A stretch of DNA of 64,000 nucleotides from Solibacillus sp. R5-41 (GTDB taxonomy: Bacteria; Bacillota; Bacilli; Bacillales_A; Planococcaceae), in the NCBI RefSeq assembly GCF_002736105.1, contig NZ_CP024123.1, positions 2,968,001 through 3,032,000 of the forward strand, read 5' to 3'. The stretch's first letter is position 1. Each line of letters starts with the position of its first letter. A program made the position numbers and the translations under genes. The notes beneath the pieces were generated by a model. It was not told where the DNA came from. It worked only from the letters and a program-made list of their open reading frames with translations, and did no database searches. Below are positions 17,543-27,658 of the stretch, piece by piece.

Positions 17543-18463
17543 CTATTCCCACCAGTGCTTAAGTTCTGTGTAGCTTACATCCCAAAGCTTTATATTACCT
17601 GTGATCGTAATGGTCATTTTTTTGTATGTATAATAGAGCGGAATTTCCAAGGGTATTTCGATTAATTCGGATTCCATCAAATTCTCTCCATTCGTTTGGA
17701 ACCTTACATTTCCATCCGCAAGGATGGTCACCTCTCCTTTGAACTCTTCATTATCAGGGATACCAAGGTTTAAATACAGGATTAAATCCTCTTTGCCCTC
17801 TATGATATATGTATAGGTTTTGCTATCATTTCCCTCACTACTATATAGGTTGAATTGGGGTTCTATTTTATTACCATCTATAGTGAAGTACGGGAAATTA
17901 TTTGTTATTGGCTTTGCTCCTGCAATTTCTTTGATAGCATATAAAGGGTGCTCAGAGCTTATCCGTTTCTCCATAGCTTCCGAAACAATCATCACACAAA
18001 CGAACAATAAAAGGGCCGTCAAGGAAGAAGCAATGAATTTTCTCAAAGTCCATGTTGAAGTGAAGCCCACTTTATATACAATATATCCTATCGTCGCACC
18101 TAGCGTATTTGATATAACATCATCTACATCAAAAGTTCCAAGATACAATAAAGGTTGAATCGTCTCCAAACCAAGAATGACGAAAATAAACCACCCTATA
18201 AATTTCTTAAAATGTACTTGTGTTAATAAAGGAAATAGGATGCCAAATGGGATAAATGCCGCTATATTTCCAAAATCGTACAGCCAAGAAAAGCTTAAAC
18301 TAGGGAATTTCAAAGGGACACTTGATGGAATGAGCAAAAATTCATAGCCAGCTTCCATATAGTCATCTCTATGTTCTAGTCGATTAAAGCCTAAAAACAT
18401 AAAATATAAGGTTAGAACTGTATAAAAAATAGTAACCGTCCTAATTAAATTTTGCTTTTTCAT
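17543..18463 (-). CDS. VanZ-family membrane protein
   Basis: This 306-residue protein has an N-terminal hydrophobic helix (about 8-26) and a VanZ-like domain with further membrane helices and the conserved pattern WLYDFGNIAAFIPFGILFPL, then FDVDDVISNTLGATIGYIVY. A long extracytoplasmic-looking C-terminal part (about 170-306) follows. VanZ proteins are linked to low-level teicoplanin resistance in enterococci, but most chromosomal homologues have no known role. It is monocistronic, next to lepA. Confidence 0.8.
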   Translation of the reverse strand: MKKQNLIRTVTIFYTVLTLYFMFLGFNRLEHRDDYMEAGYEFLLIPSSVPLKFPSLSFSWLYDFGNIAAFIPFGILFPLLTQVHFKKFIGWFIFVILGLETIQPLLYLGTFDVDDVISNTLGATIGYIVYKVGFTSTWTLRKFIASSLTALLLFVCVMIVSEAMEKRISSEHPLYAIKEIAGAKPITNNFPYFTIDGNKIEPQFNLYSSEGNDSKTYTYIIEGKEDLILYLNLGIPDNEEFKGEVTILADGNVRFQTNGENLMESELIEIPLEIPLYYTYKKMTITITGNIKLWDVSYTELKHWWE

Positions 18464-18715
18464 ATTTTTACCTCCGCCTACATTATGTTGCTAAATGGGA
18501 ATTGTACTTTACTCATAGAAGAAAGCGAGGTTAAAAAATTGAATGCATTTTATGAACTGATTAAAGAAGAATTAACTAATTGTTGTTTTTAATACCAAAT
18601 GTTAATTACAAGGAAAGTTTTGTTCATTCACTTCATATTTTTATGTAAAAAAGTACTCAATAATACGAAATTGGCATATGTAAACGCGGGGAAAGCTTAC
18701 TAATACGATTTAAAT
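18464..18715. other. Short gene-free stretch with a decayed frame
   Basis: A 35-codon plus-strand frame from 18485 (LLIEESEVKKLNAFYELIK) has no ribosome site and looks like a relic. Nothing else is supported here. Confidence 0.4.
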
Positions 18716-18747
18716 ATGGTGTGGAATGATAAAACATTCCACACCAT
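18716..18747 (-). terminator. lepA terminator
   Basis: A perfect 13-bp inverted repeat (ATGGTGTGGAATG / CATTCCACACCAT, six-base loop) stands 36 bp beyond the lepA stop. The following minus-strand sequence is AT-rich rather than a pure T-run. Confidence 0.75.
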
Positions 18748-18783
18748 AAACCGCCAAACGATTGGCATTACTGGATTTTTAAA

Positions 18784-20613
18784 TTATTTCGTATCATCCA
18801 TTTTCAGAACTGCCATGAACGCTTCCTGAGGAACTTCTACTGAACCTACTTGCTTCATACGTTTTTTACCTGCTTTTTGCTTATCAAGTAATTTACGTTT
18901 ACGTGAAATATCACCACCGTAACATTTTGCAAGTACGTTTTTACCCATTGATTTAATCGTTGAACGCGCGATAATTTTTTGACCAATGGCCGCTTGAACT
19001 GGCACCTCAAATTGTTGACGAGGAATTAATTCTTTTAATTTTTCTACGATGACTTTTCCGCGCTCATAAGCAAAGTCTTTGTGAACGATAAAGCTTAATG
19101 CATCGACTTGTTCACCGTTTAATAAAATATCCATTTTACTTAATTTCGATGGTTTATAGCCGATTAATTCATAGTCAAATGATGCATAGCCCTTCGTATT
19201 TGATTTCAAATAATCAAAGAAGTCGTATACAATTTCTGCTAATGGCATTTCATATTGAATCGAAACACGTGTCGTATCAATATAATCCATACCAATGAAG
19301 TTACCACGTTTTAATTGGCAAAGTTCCATAACAGCACCTACGTAATCATTTGGCACCATTATCGTTGCCTTCACGTACGGCTCTTCAATACGATCCGTTT
19401 TTTGCGGATCCGGCATCATTGATGGGTTATCTACTTTTAACGTCGAACCATCTGTTAAATGTACCTCATAAATTACAGACGGCGCTGTTGTAATTAAATC
19501 AATATTAAATTCTCGCTCGATACGCTCTTGAATAATTTCCATGTGTAATAAACCTAAGAAACCACAACGGAAACCAAAACCTAACGCTTGAGATGTTTCT
19601 GCTTCATATTGTAAGGCAGAGTCATTTAACTCTAGCTTCTCTAATGCATCACGTAAATCGTTATATTTAGCTGTATCGATTGGGTAAAGACCGCAATATA
19701 CCATTGGGTTTAATTTTCGGTATCCCGCTAACGGCGTAGCAGCTGCACGACTACCAGCAAATGTTACAGTATCCCCTACTCGCGTATCTTGTACGTTTTT
19801 GATAGAGGCCGTTAAATAACCTACATCTCCAACTGTTAACTCTTGTTGTGGCACTGCTTTTGGTGTGTGGATACCTACTTCTATTACTTCAAATTCAGCA
19901 CCAGTCGCCATCATTTTAATCTTATCGCCCGCTTTAACTGTACCATTAACGATACGAATCGAAATGATTACGCCACGGTAAGCATCATAAACTGAATCAA
20001 AAATAAGCGCTTGTAATGGTGCATCTGGATCGCCAGTTGGAGCCGGTACTTTTTCAACAATTTGCTCTAAAATATCTTCAATCCCAATACCTGCTTTAGC
20101 TGATGCCAGTACTGCTTCCGATGCATCTAACCCGATAACATCTTCTACTTCTTGACGGACACGCTCTGGATCTGCGGCTGGCAAGTCGATTTTATTAATA
20201 ACCGGTAAAATTTCAAGGTCATTGTCTAATGCTAAATAAACGTTTGCTAATGTTTGGGCTTCGATACCTTGCGCAGCATCTACAACTAGAATAGCCCCTT
20301 CACATGCAGCTAATGAACGTGACACTTCATACGTAAAATCGACGTGTCCTGGTGTATCGATTAAGTGAAATGTATACGTTTCTCCATCTTTCGCATTATA
20401 TTTCAACTGTACGGCATTTAATTTAATCGTAATCCCGCGTTCACGCTCTAAGTCCATTGAGTCTAGTAATTGAGACTTCATTTCACGTTGCGTTACGGAT
20501 TTCGTTGACTCTAAAAGGCGGTCTGCTAATGTAGACTTCCCATGGTCAATATGTGCGATAATCGAGAAATTTCGAATATTCTCTTGGCGTTTTAAACGTT
20601 CTTCTCGGTTCAT
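18784..20613 (-). CDS. lepA: Elongation factor 4 (LepA)
   Basis: This 609-residue translational GTPase binds ribosomes and can back-translocate them under stress. G motifs are intact: AHIDHGKST (about 19), DTPGHVDF and NKIDLP; the C-terminal LepA-specific domain ends [20 protein letters not shown]. Length is normal. The spoIIP-lepA order matches B. subtilis. The final 15 codons are duplicated at 13311-13356, which makes this 3' end a possible integration target. Confidence 0.98.
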   Translation of the reverse strand: MNREERLKRQENIRNFSIIAHIDHGKSTLADRLLESTKSVTQREMKSQLLDSMDLERERGITIKLNAVQLKYNAKDGETYTFHLIDTPGHVDFTYEVSRSLAACEGAILVVDAAQGIEAQTLANVYLALDNDLEILPVINKIDLPAADPERVRQEVEDVIGLDASEAVLASAKAGIGIEDILEQIVEKVPAPTGDPDAPLQALIFDSVYDAYRGVIISIRIVNGTVKAGDKIKMMATGAEFEVIEVGIHTPKAVPQQELTVGDVGYLTASIKNVQDTRVGDTVTFAGSRAAATPLAGYRKLNPMVYCGLYPIDTAKYNDLRDALEKLELNDSALQYEAETSQALGFGFRCGFLGLLHMEIIQERIEREFNIDLITTAPSVIYEVHLTDGSTLKVDNPSMMPDPQKTDRIEEPYVKATIMVPNDYVGAVMELCQLKRGNFIGMDYIDTTRVSIQYEMPLAEIVYDFFDYLKSNTKGYASFDYELIGYKPSKLSKMDILLNGEQVDALSFIVHKDFAYERGKVIVEKLKELIPRQQFEVPVQAAIGQKIIARSTIKSMGKNVLAKCYGGDISRKRKLLDKQKAGKKRMKQVGSVEVPQEAFMAVLKMDDTK

Positions 20614-20720
20614 GTATTTGTCCTCTCCTAATTAGAAAAAACACCTATTCTCCATTTACATTCGAGACGGTGTCATTACGTATGTAGATGAATAACTACT
20701 TACCTTTTCCACTAAAATAC

Positions 20721-20765
20721 AGCCTCTAGCTCTATGCACAACTGTACAATTGAACGCTAGAGGCT
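20721..20765. terminator. Inverted repeat between spoIIP and lepA
   Basis: AGCCTCTAGC (20721-20730) and GCTAGAGGCT (20756-20765) are perfect complements around a 25-base loop, about 120 bp past the spoIIP stop. It is a probable terminator or processing hairpin; the T-run is weak. Confidence 0.5.
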
Positions 20766-20882
20766 ATTTGTCATTTAAATTATACTATGAACCGACGTGA
20801 AACTACAACAGTCAACAACAATCCAACAAAATCAAATTTTCTGAAGTAGCATATCAACGTGCTTTTATATCCCTAAAAATGC

Positions 20883-21773
20883 TTAAATCTCCGTTTCAAC
20901 GAAAGCTTTCGCAATGGCCTGTGCAAGTACCGCCATCGTTCGCTCTAATTCTTCTTCATTATTTTCGATGCCGCCGAACTCAATTAACAGCATAACGGGC
21001 GATAAATCTTGATTATATATCCCATTAACATCTTTCCCTTGTTGTTTAAGAATGCCGCGGGATATGCCAGGTACCATTAGATTTAATTGCTCACTTAGCG
21101 CTGTTGCATAAGCTAAATTCGCTTTATAACCGCTATGCTCTGCGCCAACAACAAAAGCAACTTTCGCATAACTTTCCCCATCTCGCACTAAAGTTGTCGC
21201 CTCGGCAGGCACAGAATCACGATGCAAATCTAGAACTAAATCGTACTTTTGTTTCGTCAATTGTTCAGCTAAAACAGGTCGCACAATTTTATAAGTTTGA
21301 TTTAACTTTGCACCATTACCCATCGCATCAAAATCCAGTACACTTGGTGTAATGCCATTTAATTGTAAGTATTGTTTCATCATTTCTTGCATTGAAAAAA
21401 TATTTGTTTGGTCGTCGTAGTGATCGTACGTTGCCTGTAAGCCTTTTGTTTGCTCTACGATCGGCTTATAAGACTCATGGGAGTGCGTATACAACAGAAG
21501 TACATTGAATGGAGTACTAGGTTGTAGCTGTTGTATTGGCGTCTTTTCTAGGTCTGGTTTTGGTTTTGGTTTTGGTTCTGATTCTGGGTCTGTCTCTGGA
21601 TTTTCATTGACAAGTTCCTCTTCCGAAATGTTTGGTGTCGCTGCATAAACCATATATTTCTGTTCCTCTGGTGCTGTTGCAACTTTGTTATTTGGAAAAG
21701 GTAGCTGCCCGATTGCAATTGGCAGTACAAATAAAAATAATAATAAAAAGCTTAAGCGTTTCATTTTTTCCAT
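20883..21773 (-). CDS. spoIIP: Stage II sporulation protein P (SpoIIP)
   Basis: This 296-residue peptidoglycan hydrolase (amidase and endopeptidase) acts with SpoIID and SpoIIM in septal thinning and forespore engulfment. An N-terminal membrane anchor (about 7-25) is followed by an acidic Pro/Glu/Lys linker and the SpoIIP domain with YTHSHESY, DLHRDS and LLIEFGGIENNEEE, which carry the likely zinc and catalytic residues. The ATG at 21773 follows AAAGGGTG; an upstream TTG is unlikely. It lies between gpr and lepA as in Bacillus. Confidence 0.95.
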   Translation of the reverse strand: MEKMKRLSFLLLFLFVLPIAIGQLPFPNNKVATAPEEQKYMVYAATPNISEEELVNENPETDPESEPKPKPKPDLEKTPIQQLQPSTPFNVLLLYTHSHESYKPIVEQTKGLQATYDHYDDQTNIFSMQEMMKQYLQLNGITPSVLDFDAMGNGAKLNQTYKIVRPVLAEQLTKQKYDLVLDLHRDSVPAEATTLVRDGESYAKVAFVVGAEHSGYKANLAYATALSEQLNLMVPGISRGILKQQGKDVNGIYNQDLSPVMLLIEFGGIENNEEELERTMAVLAQAIAKAFVETEI

Positions 21774-21870
21774 GTACAACACCCTTTCTCCAATACGATA
21801 TGGAGATAGGGTGAAAATTAGAACATTTCTCTATTATTTTTTAGTCGCTATGAAAGGAATGTAATACAAG

Positions 21871-22905
21871 CTAGTTTTGTCCGCCTTGCACCTTGGAAAT
21901 CCATTCAAACAAGCTTTCACATAATAAATTGGCGTATTGAATTAACCAATAATCGACCTCTTTTGGTGTAACAACTAACCGTTCAGGATGCGTCATAAAC
22001 ACTTCCTCGAAAAGCTGTCGGCGGTCTTCTGTTGTCCAAGATGCCCACTCGCCAAAAATAGGCTCAATCACTTTTAAATCTACTTCTTCATTCGATGGTG
22101 TCCAGTTTGTTACAGATAATTTACTAGACGGTTTTCCCTTTTCAGAGATTTTTGCAGCAATCGAACGAAATACCACATCTATTGCGTCTGCTATTAATAT
22201 TGGTGCCTCTACAACCGTTGGAATTCCAATTGCCGTTACAGGAACTCCTAATTCTTCCTCTGAAATTTCCTTACGTTGATTGCCGACGCCTGCCCCTGGA
22301 TGGATCCCTGTATTTGTAAGTTGAATCGTTCTGCATAACCTTGCACTTCCGCTCGTCGCTAGAGCATCAATGACAATTACTAATGATGGCTTAATTTGTT
22401 CCGTCAATGCCTTTACATAATCACTTGTCTCAAATCCCGTTTGTCCCGTTACTCCTGGTGCATACAAAATAAATGCTGGATTTTGCAATTCCGATTGTTT
22501 TTCATGCATGGAATCAATCGTATACGGTCCAATCGCGTCTGGTGTAATGGTCTTATTTCCAAGTCCGATTACTAAAACTTTCGAATCCTCGGTTAGCGGA
22601 ATTTTTTTATGCAACTCCTCTAACGAGTGAAGCAATGTTTCCTTCATTTGTGAAAAACCATCTTTATCCTCCGTCGATAATGTTGGGATTGAAAGGGTAA
22701 TGTACGTTCCTTTCTTTTTCCCAATTTGTTCTTCTCCTAGTGCGTTGACATTGACTTTCGTGATTTTAACGCGCTTTTCTTGCCATTCTTCAATTTCAAT
22801 TCCGCGACTTTGCTCAAGTGTTTCTTTTTGTTGTGCGGTTTGATGTAAAACGACTTCTTCTGACTCATCAATTAAATCCGTTCGATTCCATTCGATATTT
22901 TTCAT
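21871..22905 (-). CDS. gpr: Germination protease (GPR)
   Basis: This 344-residue aspartate-type protease degrades small acid-soluble proteins during spore germination. Family blocks are GLGNKTITPDAIGPYT, YAPGVTGQTGFETSDY, VIDALATSGSARLCRTIQ and HPGAGVGNQRKEIS. The start at 22905 follows GGAGGTG; the open frame upstream overlaps the rpsT leader and is not coding. The enzyme is made as a zymogen whose N-terminal residues are removed; the short acidic leader MKNIEWNRTDLIDESEEV is consistent with that. Confidence 0.95.
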   Translation of the reverse strand: MKNIEWNRTDLIDESEEVVLHQTAQQKETLEQSRGIEIEEWQEKRVKITKVNVNALGEEQIGKKKGTYITLSIPTLSTEDKDGFSQMKETLLHSLEELHKKIPLTEDSKVLVIGLGNKTITPDAIGPYTIDSMHEKQSELQNPAFILYAPGVTGQTGFETSDYVKALTEQIKPSLVIVIDALATSGSARLCRTIQLTNTGIHPGAGVGNQRKEISEEELGVPVTAIGIPTVVEAPILIADAIDVVFRSIAAKISEKGKPSSKLSVTNWTPSNEEVDLKVIEPIFGEWASWTTEDRRQLFEEVFMTHPERLVVTPKEVDYWLIQYANLLCESLFEWISKVQGGQN

Positions 22906-23070
22906 TAAAGCACCTCCATATTGAAGTGTGTTCAAACTGTCAAGTAAATATTCTTTGCATTTATGTATTGCAATTCCTTCAATCCTTTGGTAGAATGATT
23001 TTTGTTGTATTGACACATAAAAAGTGAGAAGATACTCAATCTTATACCTACAATTTAGGAGGTGAAAGAT

Positions 23071-23319
23071 ATGCCAAACATTAAGTCTGCTATTAAACGT
23101 GTAAAAGTTAACGAAAAAGCAAACCTTGCAAACACGCACGCTAAATCAGTAATGCGCTCTACAGTGAAAAAAGCTGAGGTAGCATTAGCTACTGGTGCTG
23201 ATAACGCACAAGAATTAGTTTTAGCTGCTTCTAAAGCATTAGATAAAGCTGCTACTAAAGGTCTTATTCACAAAAACGCTGCTTCTCGTAAGAAGTCTCG
23301 TCTAGCGAAAAAAGCTTAA
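23071..23319 (+). CDS. rpsT: 30S ribosomal protein S20
   Basis: This 82-residue, Lys/Ala-rich protein binds 16S rRNA in the small subunit. The sequence starts [19 protein letters not shown] and ends in a basic tail, as in Bacillus S20. The ATG at 23071 follows AGGAGGTGAAAG; the GTG nine bases upstream lies in that site. It is divergent from gpr and has its own terminator. Confidence 0.98.
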   Translation: MPNIKSAIKRVKVNEKANLANTHAKSVMRSTVKKAEVALATGADNAQELVLAASKALDKAATKGLIHKNAASRKKSRLAKKA

Positions 23320-23334
23320 TTTTTATTAATTAAG

Positions 23335-23368
23335 GTCAACTGTTCTGTATAGAACGGTTGGCTTTTTT
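23335..23368 (+). terminator. rpsT terminator
   Basis: GTCAACTGTTCT and AGAACGGTTGGC pair around GTAT and are followed by TTTTTT, 16 bp after the rpsT stop. Confidence 0.85.
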
Positions 23369-23454
23369 CGTTGTTTTTAGATACGCGCTTGACTACATAA
23401 AGTGAAATAATCTTCTGTTGATGTAAGTTTTCCATTTTGGATTCTATTAAAGTG

Positions 23455-23600
23455 TGGGCTCGCGGGCTGGCTAAGCACATGAGCAACACAGCTTTGTTGT
23501 CACAAAACTGTACGACTCATCATTGTGCTTTGTGCAAGGCAAACCTTTTGAAAGTTTCGACTTCTAAGCTTTAGCATTTATTGCGGCGCTACCGGCGGCG
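23455..23600 (+). repeat. Intergenic repeat, family B copy B2
   Basis: GGCTGGCTAAGCACATGA, AGCTTTGTTGTCACAAA and CGACTCATC...TTGTGCTTTG match the repeat at 46025-46260 closely, in the same orientation. The right end (GGCGCTACCGGCGGCGG) matches the GCCGCTACC...GGCGG ends of B4 and B5. It fills the rpsT-holA gap and has no reading frame. Confidence 0.75.
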
Positions 23601-23789
23601 GTTTCGTCAGTTAGATTTTCATTCAAAAATATTAAGCAACATGCCCATTTTTTAATCAGCGTGTTTTGAACATGCTGCAAAAGTGGGCAAATGATACCTC
23701 GCGTATTCGATACATTTAAGCGGCATATTTGACATGATCAAAAATATTACAAAATCAAATTTTGGTGTTGAGCCATTTTTTACACTACA

Positions 23790-23830
23790 AAAAAACATGA
23801 AAACCTCTTTACCTTAAAAGGGTTTCCATG
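23790..23830 (-). terminator. holA terminator
   Basis: On the minus strand CATGGAAACCC pairs with GGTTTTCATG and is followed by a T7 run, 12 bp after the holA stop. Confidence 0.85.
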
Positions 23831-23841
23831 CTTCAGTCATT

Positions 23842-24852
23842 TTATAGCTGCTTCATTAAAAATAATTCTAAATGACGTTCACGATTGCCACCGGTTGTCT
23901 TTAATTGTAAATCGACATTTGCGAGTGTGTACAGTGCTTGTAATAACCGTTGATCCGTTGGGCGATTTCGCTGATTTATAACCATTTGAACACGGTATGG
24001 ATGCACTTTTAATTGTTTCGCAATTTGTTGTTGGTGATAGCCTTTTTTCTGCAAATAATACACATGAATCATTGTTCGAATATTGTTTGCAAGCAATCCG
24101 ACTAATTTAATTGGCTCTTCTTTTTGACGCAGTAAATCATGATAGATGATTAATGCTTCCTCTTGCTTATTATTTAAGTACGCATTCAACATTTTAAACG
24201 CATCTTGCTCTAATGTTTTTGCAACTAAATCCTCGACAAGTTCCACCGAAATCTCAGGCTCTCCTCCTAAATATAAGGCCATCTTTTCGATTTCCATTTG
24301 ATGCTGTAACATATTTGGACCGACCATTTCGATTAATTTTTGAATCGCCGCTTCGGTAATCGCCTTCCCGTTTTTTGCAACTTCACTACGAATCCAAGCA
24401 TTTAAATCATTATTTTGCGGCGTTTCTGCTAGTAACAGCACACTTTTTTCTTTCATGAGCTTCGTTACCTTTTTACGCTCATCCAGTTTTTCATATGGGG
24501 CAATAAAAATTGTTACCGTTGTATCGGACGGATTCGCTAGCCAATTTTCAAGACGCTTTAAATCATGCTCTATTTTTTCTTTCCCTTTTTCTGTCGCTTT
24601 TAAAAAGGATGTATTTTTGGCAATAATAAGCTTACGTTCAGTGAAAAACGGAATCGTATCTGCTTCATCAATGACATAATCAATCGGCTGCTCATTTAAA
24701 TCGAATGTCATCACTTCTGTTTCCTCTTCTTTACTGAGCGCTGCTTTTAATCGTTTAATCGTTTCGTCAACGAAATAGGATTCTTCCCCAACAAGTAAAT
24801 AGACAGGAGCAAAATTCCCTTTTTCAAAACCTTGCCAAATCTTTGTAAACAT
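23842..24852 (-). CDS. holA: DNA polymerase III subunit delta
   Basis: This 336-residue clamp-loader subunit opens the beta clamp during replication. The N-terminal part shows the family pattern APVYLLVGEESYFVDETIKR, and the C-terminal collar region has LLANNIRTMIHVYYLQKKG. The start at 24852 follows AAAGGAGG; an upstream frame to 24894 lacks a site. In Bacillus it lies between yqzM and rpsT, as here. Confidence 0.95.
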   Translation of the reverse strand: MFTKIWQGFEKGNFAPVYLLVGEESYFVDETIKRLKAALSKEEETEVMTFDLNEQPIDYVIDEADTIPFFTERKLIIAKNTSFLKATEKGKEKIEHDLKRLENWLANPSDTTVTIFIAPYEKLDERKKVTKLMKEKSVLLLAETPQNNDLNAWIRSEVAKNGKAITEAAIQKLIEMVGPNMLQHQMEIEKMALYLGGEPEISVELVEDLVAKTLEQDAFKMLNAYLNNKQEEALIIYHDLLRQKEEPIKLVGLLANNIRTMIHVYYLQKKGYHQQQIAKQLKVHPYRVQMVINQRNRPTDQRLLQALYTLANVDLQLKTTGGNRERHLELFLMKQL

Positions 24853-25026
24853 TTGGAATCCTCCTTTTACTTTTTTGTAAACTCTAGTATACACATTTTT
24901 TCGTACAGTGCGAATGTGAATATTTTAAGTCTTTCAGTTGAATGACAAGAATGGAATTATTAGGATTTCATATAGCTTTTTAAAAGGGATTGTCTTATAA
25001 TTATGGGTGATTAGGAGGGATTACTT

Positions 25027-25197
25027 ATGGCAGGACATCAAGATCCAAATTACGTAACTGAAAACCCATTTGAGGGGCGTGGCCGCGCAATGCAAGGTAA
25101 CGACTTCCCAGATGCTGGTTATGGTTTCGCAATCGGCGGCGGTTTCTTCATCACAATATTCGTTATTGCGATGCTTGTCGAATTCTTTATTCGATAA
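25027..25197 (+). CDS. yqzM: YqzM family protein
   Basis: This 56-residue protein has an acidic-polar N-terminus (MAGHQDPNYVTENPFEGRGR) and one C-terminal membrane helix (FAIGGGFFITIFVIAMLVEF). It is opposite to its neighbours, between holA and comEC, the same place as B. subtilis yqzM, and follows a TTAGGAGGGA site. Function is unknown for the family. The long minus-strand open frame over it is a shadow. Confidence 0.82.
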   Translation: MAGHQDPNYVTENPFEGRGRAMQGNDFPDAGYGFAIGGGFFITIFVIAMLVEFFIR

Positions 25198-25272
25198 TTT
25201 TCTAACGTGACATATGTCGTGCTTCTTTGTACGAAGTGCTGTCAACCTTTTGTGGATTTCGTGCATTTCCAC

Positions 25273-25331
25273 AAAAAACGGAGCCATTCCTAAAACCACC
25301 AGTAAAGTGGACAGGAGTCGTTCCGTTTTTT
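25273..25331. terminator. Bidirectional terminator between yqzM and comEC
   Basis: AAAAAACGGA (25273-25282) pairs with TCCGTTTTTT (25322-25331), with an inner CCACCAGTAAAGTGG stem. T-runs on both strands suit the two convergent genes. Confidence 0.75.
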
Positions 25332-25342
25332 AGTGCGCTAAC

Positions 25343-27658
25343 TTACCTAAACAATGCGTTTGACGTTTCTACGGTGATTTCAGCCTGTTTAACGACGATT
25401 TCTACTGTACCATCATAACCTGTAGTGAAAAACGGTATTCCTTGTGCTTCAAAACGTTCAACCACTTCTGGATGCGGATGGCGGTATCGGTTATTTTCCC
25501 CAGCCATAAAAATGGTAAGCTGTGGGTTTGTTAGCTGGACAAATTCTTCTATACTCGACGTTTTACTACCGTGATGCCCTGCCTTTAACAACGTAATATT
25601 TTGAAGTATTTGTGGATAGTGCTTCACTAATGCTTGCTCTCCCTCTTTTTCTAAATCCCCTGTGAATAACGCACGAAAATCCCCTTTTTGCACAAGTAAT
25701 ACAAGTGAATCATTATTGCCTTCATACTCCGTTTCCTGTGGCCATAAATAGCGAAAATGAACGCCTGCTTCTTCCCAAAAGTACCCGGCTATTTGTTCTT
25801 TTAAAACCATATTTTTTGGCATCAATTCTTCAATAAAATCATTCATTACCGGTTTTGCAATCGAATTGGGTGTCACATGAACTTCCTTCATAATAATTTC
25901 GCTCAATATTTCCTCCGCCCCTTCGACATGATCTGCATCGGCATGCGTTAATATAAACGTATCTATTTTTTGAATCCCACGCCCCTTTAAATAAGGTACG
26001 ACCACTTGGCGCCCCACCTCAAAAGGTTGCTGACGCATTTGCCACGCCTCTTGATCAAAGCGCAGTACCCCTCCCGAATCAATGACAATTACCTGTTTTC
26101 GATACGGTAACTCAATGACGATGCAATCCCCTTGCCCAACATTTACAAAGGCAATTTTCAAATCCGGATGAAGATAGAGTTGGGAATGAAAAAGAATTGC
26201 TGGAATGAGAATTACGCCTGCGATTTTTATAAATTTCGCGCGGCAATCGAGCAAATAGAAGGCAGAAAGGACACTACAATACAATAAAATGAACCAAAAT
26301 AGCGACGGTTTTCCAGGATTCCACATTTGCATAATCGGCTGCTGAAAAATAAAAATCAGTTCAGTCAATCCAATTCGCAACGGTTCATAAAGTGAAAAAA
26401 CAACTGTTGAAATGGGAAGAGGTAGGAAAGTTAACACGAGTAACAACAAATTGGCAGGTAAGATGACAAATGAAAATAGCGGGACAAAAATAATATTGAC
26501 AAAAAAGGAGGATAAACTAATTTCAAAAAATTGTAATAATAAGAGGGGGTATACGAGTAATTGGCAAACAAACGTAATTAAAAAGGATTGCATCAACCAG
26601 CTCGAATAACGCGATAAAATTCGACTGGAGTAAATGAGGCTATACGTTGCTAAATAAGATAACTGGAAACCAACTTGGAAAATGGCTCCTGGTTCGATAC
26701 ATAAAAACGCGATCATACTCATGGATAGCGCATCATCAATTGGAATTCTCACGCGTAAAAAATGAGCAAGCATGACAAGTTCCACAACGTTGACCGCTCG
26801 CCATACAGAAGGTGCCCCCCCTGCCATCATCGCATAGAGCGGGAGGATGAGGAGTAAAATAATGCTTGCCATTTCTCTACGTATACGAAAGCGCAGCAGC
26901 ATTTGAAAAAACAGCCAAGAAACGAGTCCCACATGCAAGCCAGAAATAGCAAATAAATGAGTAATCCCTAACTTTTGATAGGCACGCGTTAACTCCTCAT
27001 CTACATTTTCTTGTAAGCCAATTATTAAGGCCTGCGCTTCTGCTACAAGGGATTCCGGAAAATGAAGACTTATATGCTCCTTTACTCGGAAGCGTTGCTC
27101 GTATATCGGCTGAAGGAAATGGCGGGTCTCTCCGACATACTTGAATGAGGAAATTTCAACAATGCCTCGTGCATTTTTACTTTGCAAATAACGATTCATT
27201 GAAAAACCGTATTTATGCGCTGGTAACGAAGGCTCCACTTGCTCTCCTACGACTAAAAATTGCATACCGGCTAGTGATTGCTCAGCTAATCTATCTTTTT
27301 CAGGCGAACTCTTAATTTTATAGGTGACATAAACTTTCTCACGCTGCTCGTTCTTCATAAACCCGCGGAGCATCATCCCATTGATTTTGTATTCATCCGT
27401 CCATGTCATGACAGCCGGCAATGTAACGGGGTTTTCTAATTTTTGCGTTTCAAAACTAAAATAACTATAAGATACAAATCCTACGCCTACGAGCAATAGG
27501 AGATGCATTTTTTGCAGTTTTTTATAACTTGCAAATGCAACTAAAACCACCAATAATAATAAAAGCCTTACCGAATCAAATGCAGCAAGCGCACTAATAC
27601 AAATCGATAAGGCGTAAAAAATCAAATTATGACTGAACAAGCTTCCCAAATAATTCAT
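25343..27658 (-). CDS. comEC: DNA internalisation competence protein ComEC
   Basis: This protein of about 771 residues forms the membrane channel through which single-stranded DNA enters during transformation. N-terminal membrane helices, a soluble OB-like region, the central competence domain (ISGLHVGLVSWLFFQ) and a C-terminal metallo-beta-lactamase domain with THADADHVEGAEE and KAGHHGSKTSS are all present. The ATG at 27658 lies inside the end of comEB, behind GAGGAG. Neighbours are comEB and comEA, so late competence genes are complete here. Confidence 0.95.
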   Translation of the reverse strand: MNYLGSLFSHNLIFYALSICISALAAFDSVRLLLLLVVLVAFASYKKLQKMHLLLLVGVGFVSYSYFSFETQKLENPVTLPAVMTWTDEYKINGMMLRGFMKNEQREKVYVTYKIKSSPEKDRLAEQSLAGMQFLVVGEQVEPSLPAHKYGFSMNRYLQSKNARGIVEISSFKYVGETRHFLQPIYEQRFRVKEHISLHFPESLVAEAQALIIGLQENVDEELTRAYQKLGITHLFAISGLHVGLVSWLFFQMLLRFRIRREMASIILLLILPLYAMMAGGAPSVWRAVNVVELVMLAHFLRVRIPIDDALSMSMIAFLCIEPGAIFQVGFQLSYLATYSLIYSSRILSRYSSWLMQSFLITFVCQLLVYPLLLLQFFEISLSSFFVNIIFVPLFSFVILPANLLLLVLTFLPLPISTVVFSLYEPLRIGLTELIFIFQQPIMQMWNPGKPSLFWFILLYCSVLSAFYLLDCRAKFIKIAGVILIPAILFHSQLYLHPDLKIAFVNVGQGDCIVIELPYRKQVIVIDSGGVLRFDQEAWQMRQQPFEVGRQVVVPYLKGRGIQKIDTFILTHADADHVEGAEEILSEIIMKEVHVTPNSIAKPVMNDFIEELMPKNMVLKEQIAGYFWEEAGVHFRYLWPQETEYEGNNDSLVLLVQKGDFRALFTGDLEKEGEQALVKHYPQILQNITLLKAGHHGSKTSSIEEFVQLTNPQLTIFMAGENNRYRHPHPEVVERFEAQGIPFFTTGYDGTVEIVVKQAEITVETSNALFR

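Noticed and set aside
18485-18592. 35-codon plus-strand frame near lepA
   Set aside because: No ribosome site, and no recognisable conservation; probably a relic or chance.
22906-23139. Upstream extension of the gpr frame by 78 codons
   Set aside because: It overlaps the rpsT promoter, ribosome site and start on the other strand, and the ATG at 22905 has GGAGGTG.
25021-25299. 92-codon minus-strand frame
   Set aside because: It is a shadow of yqzM, which has a ribosome site and a family-like sequence.
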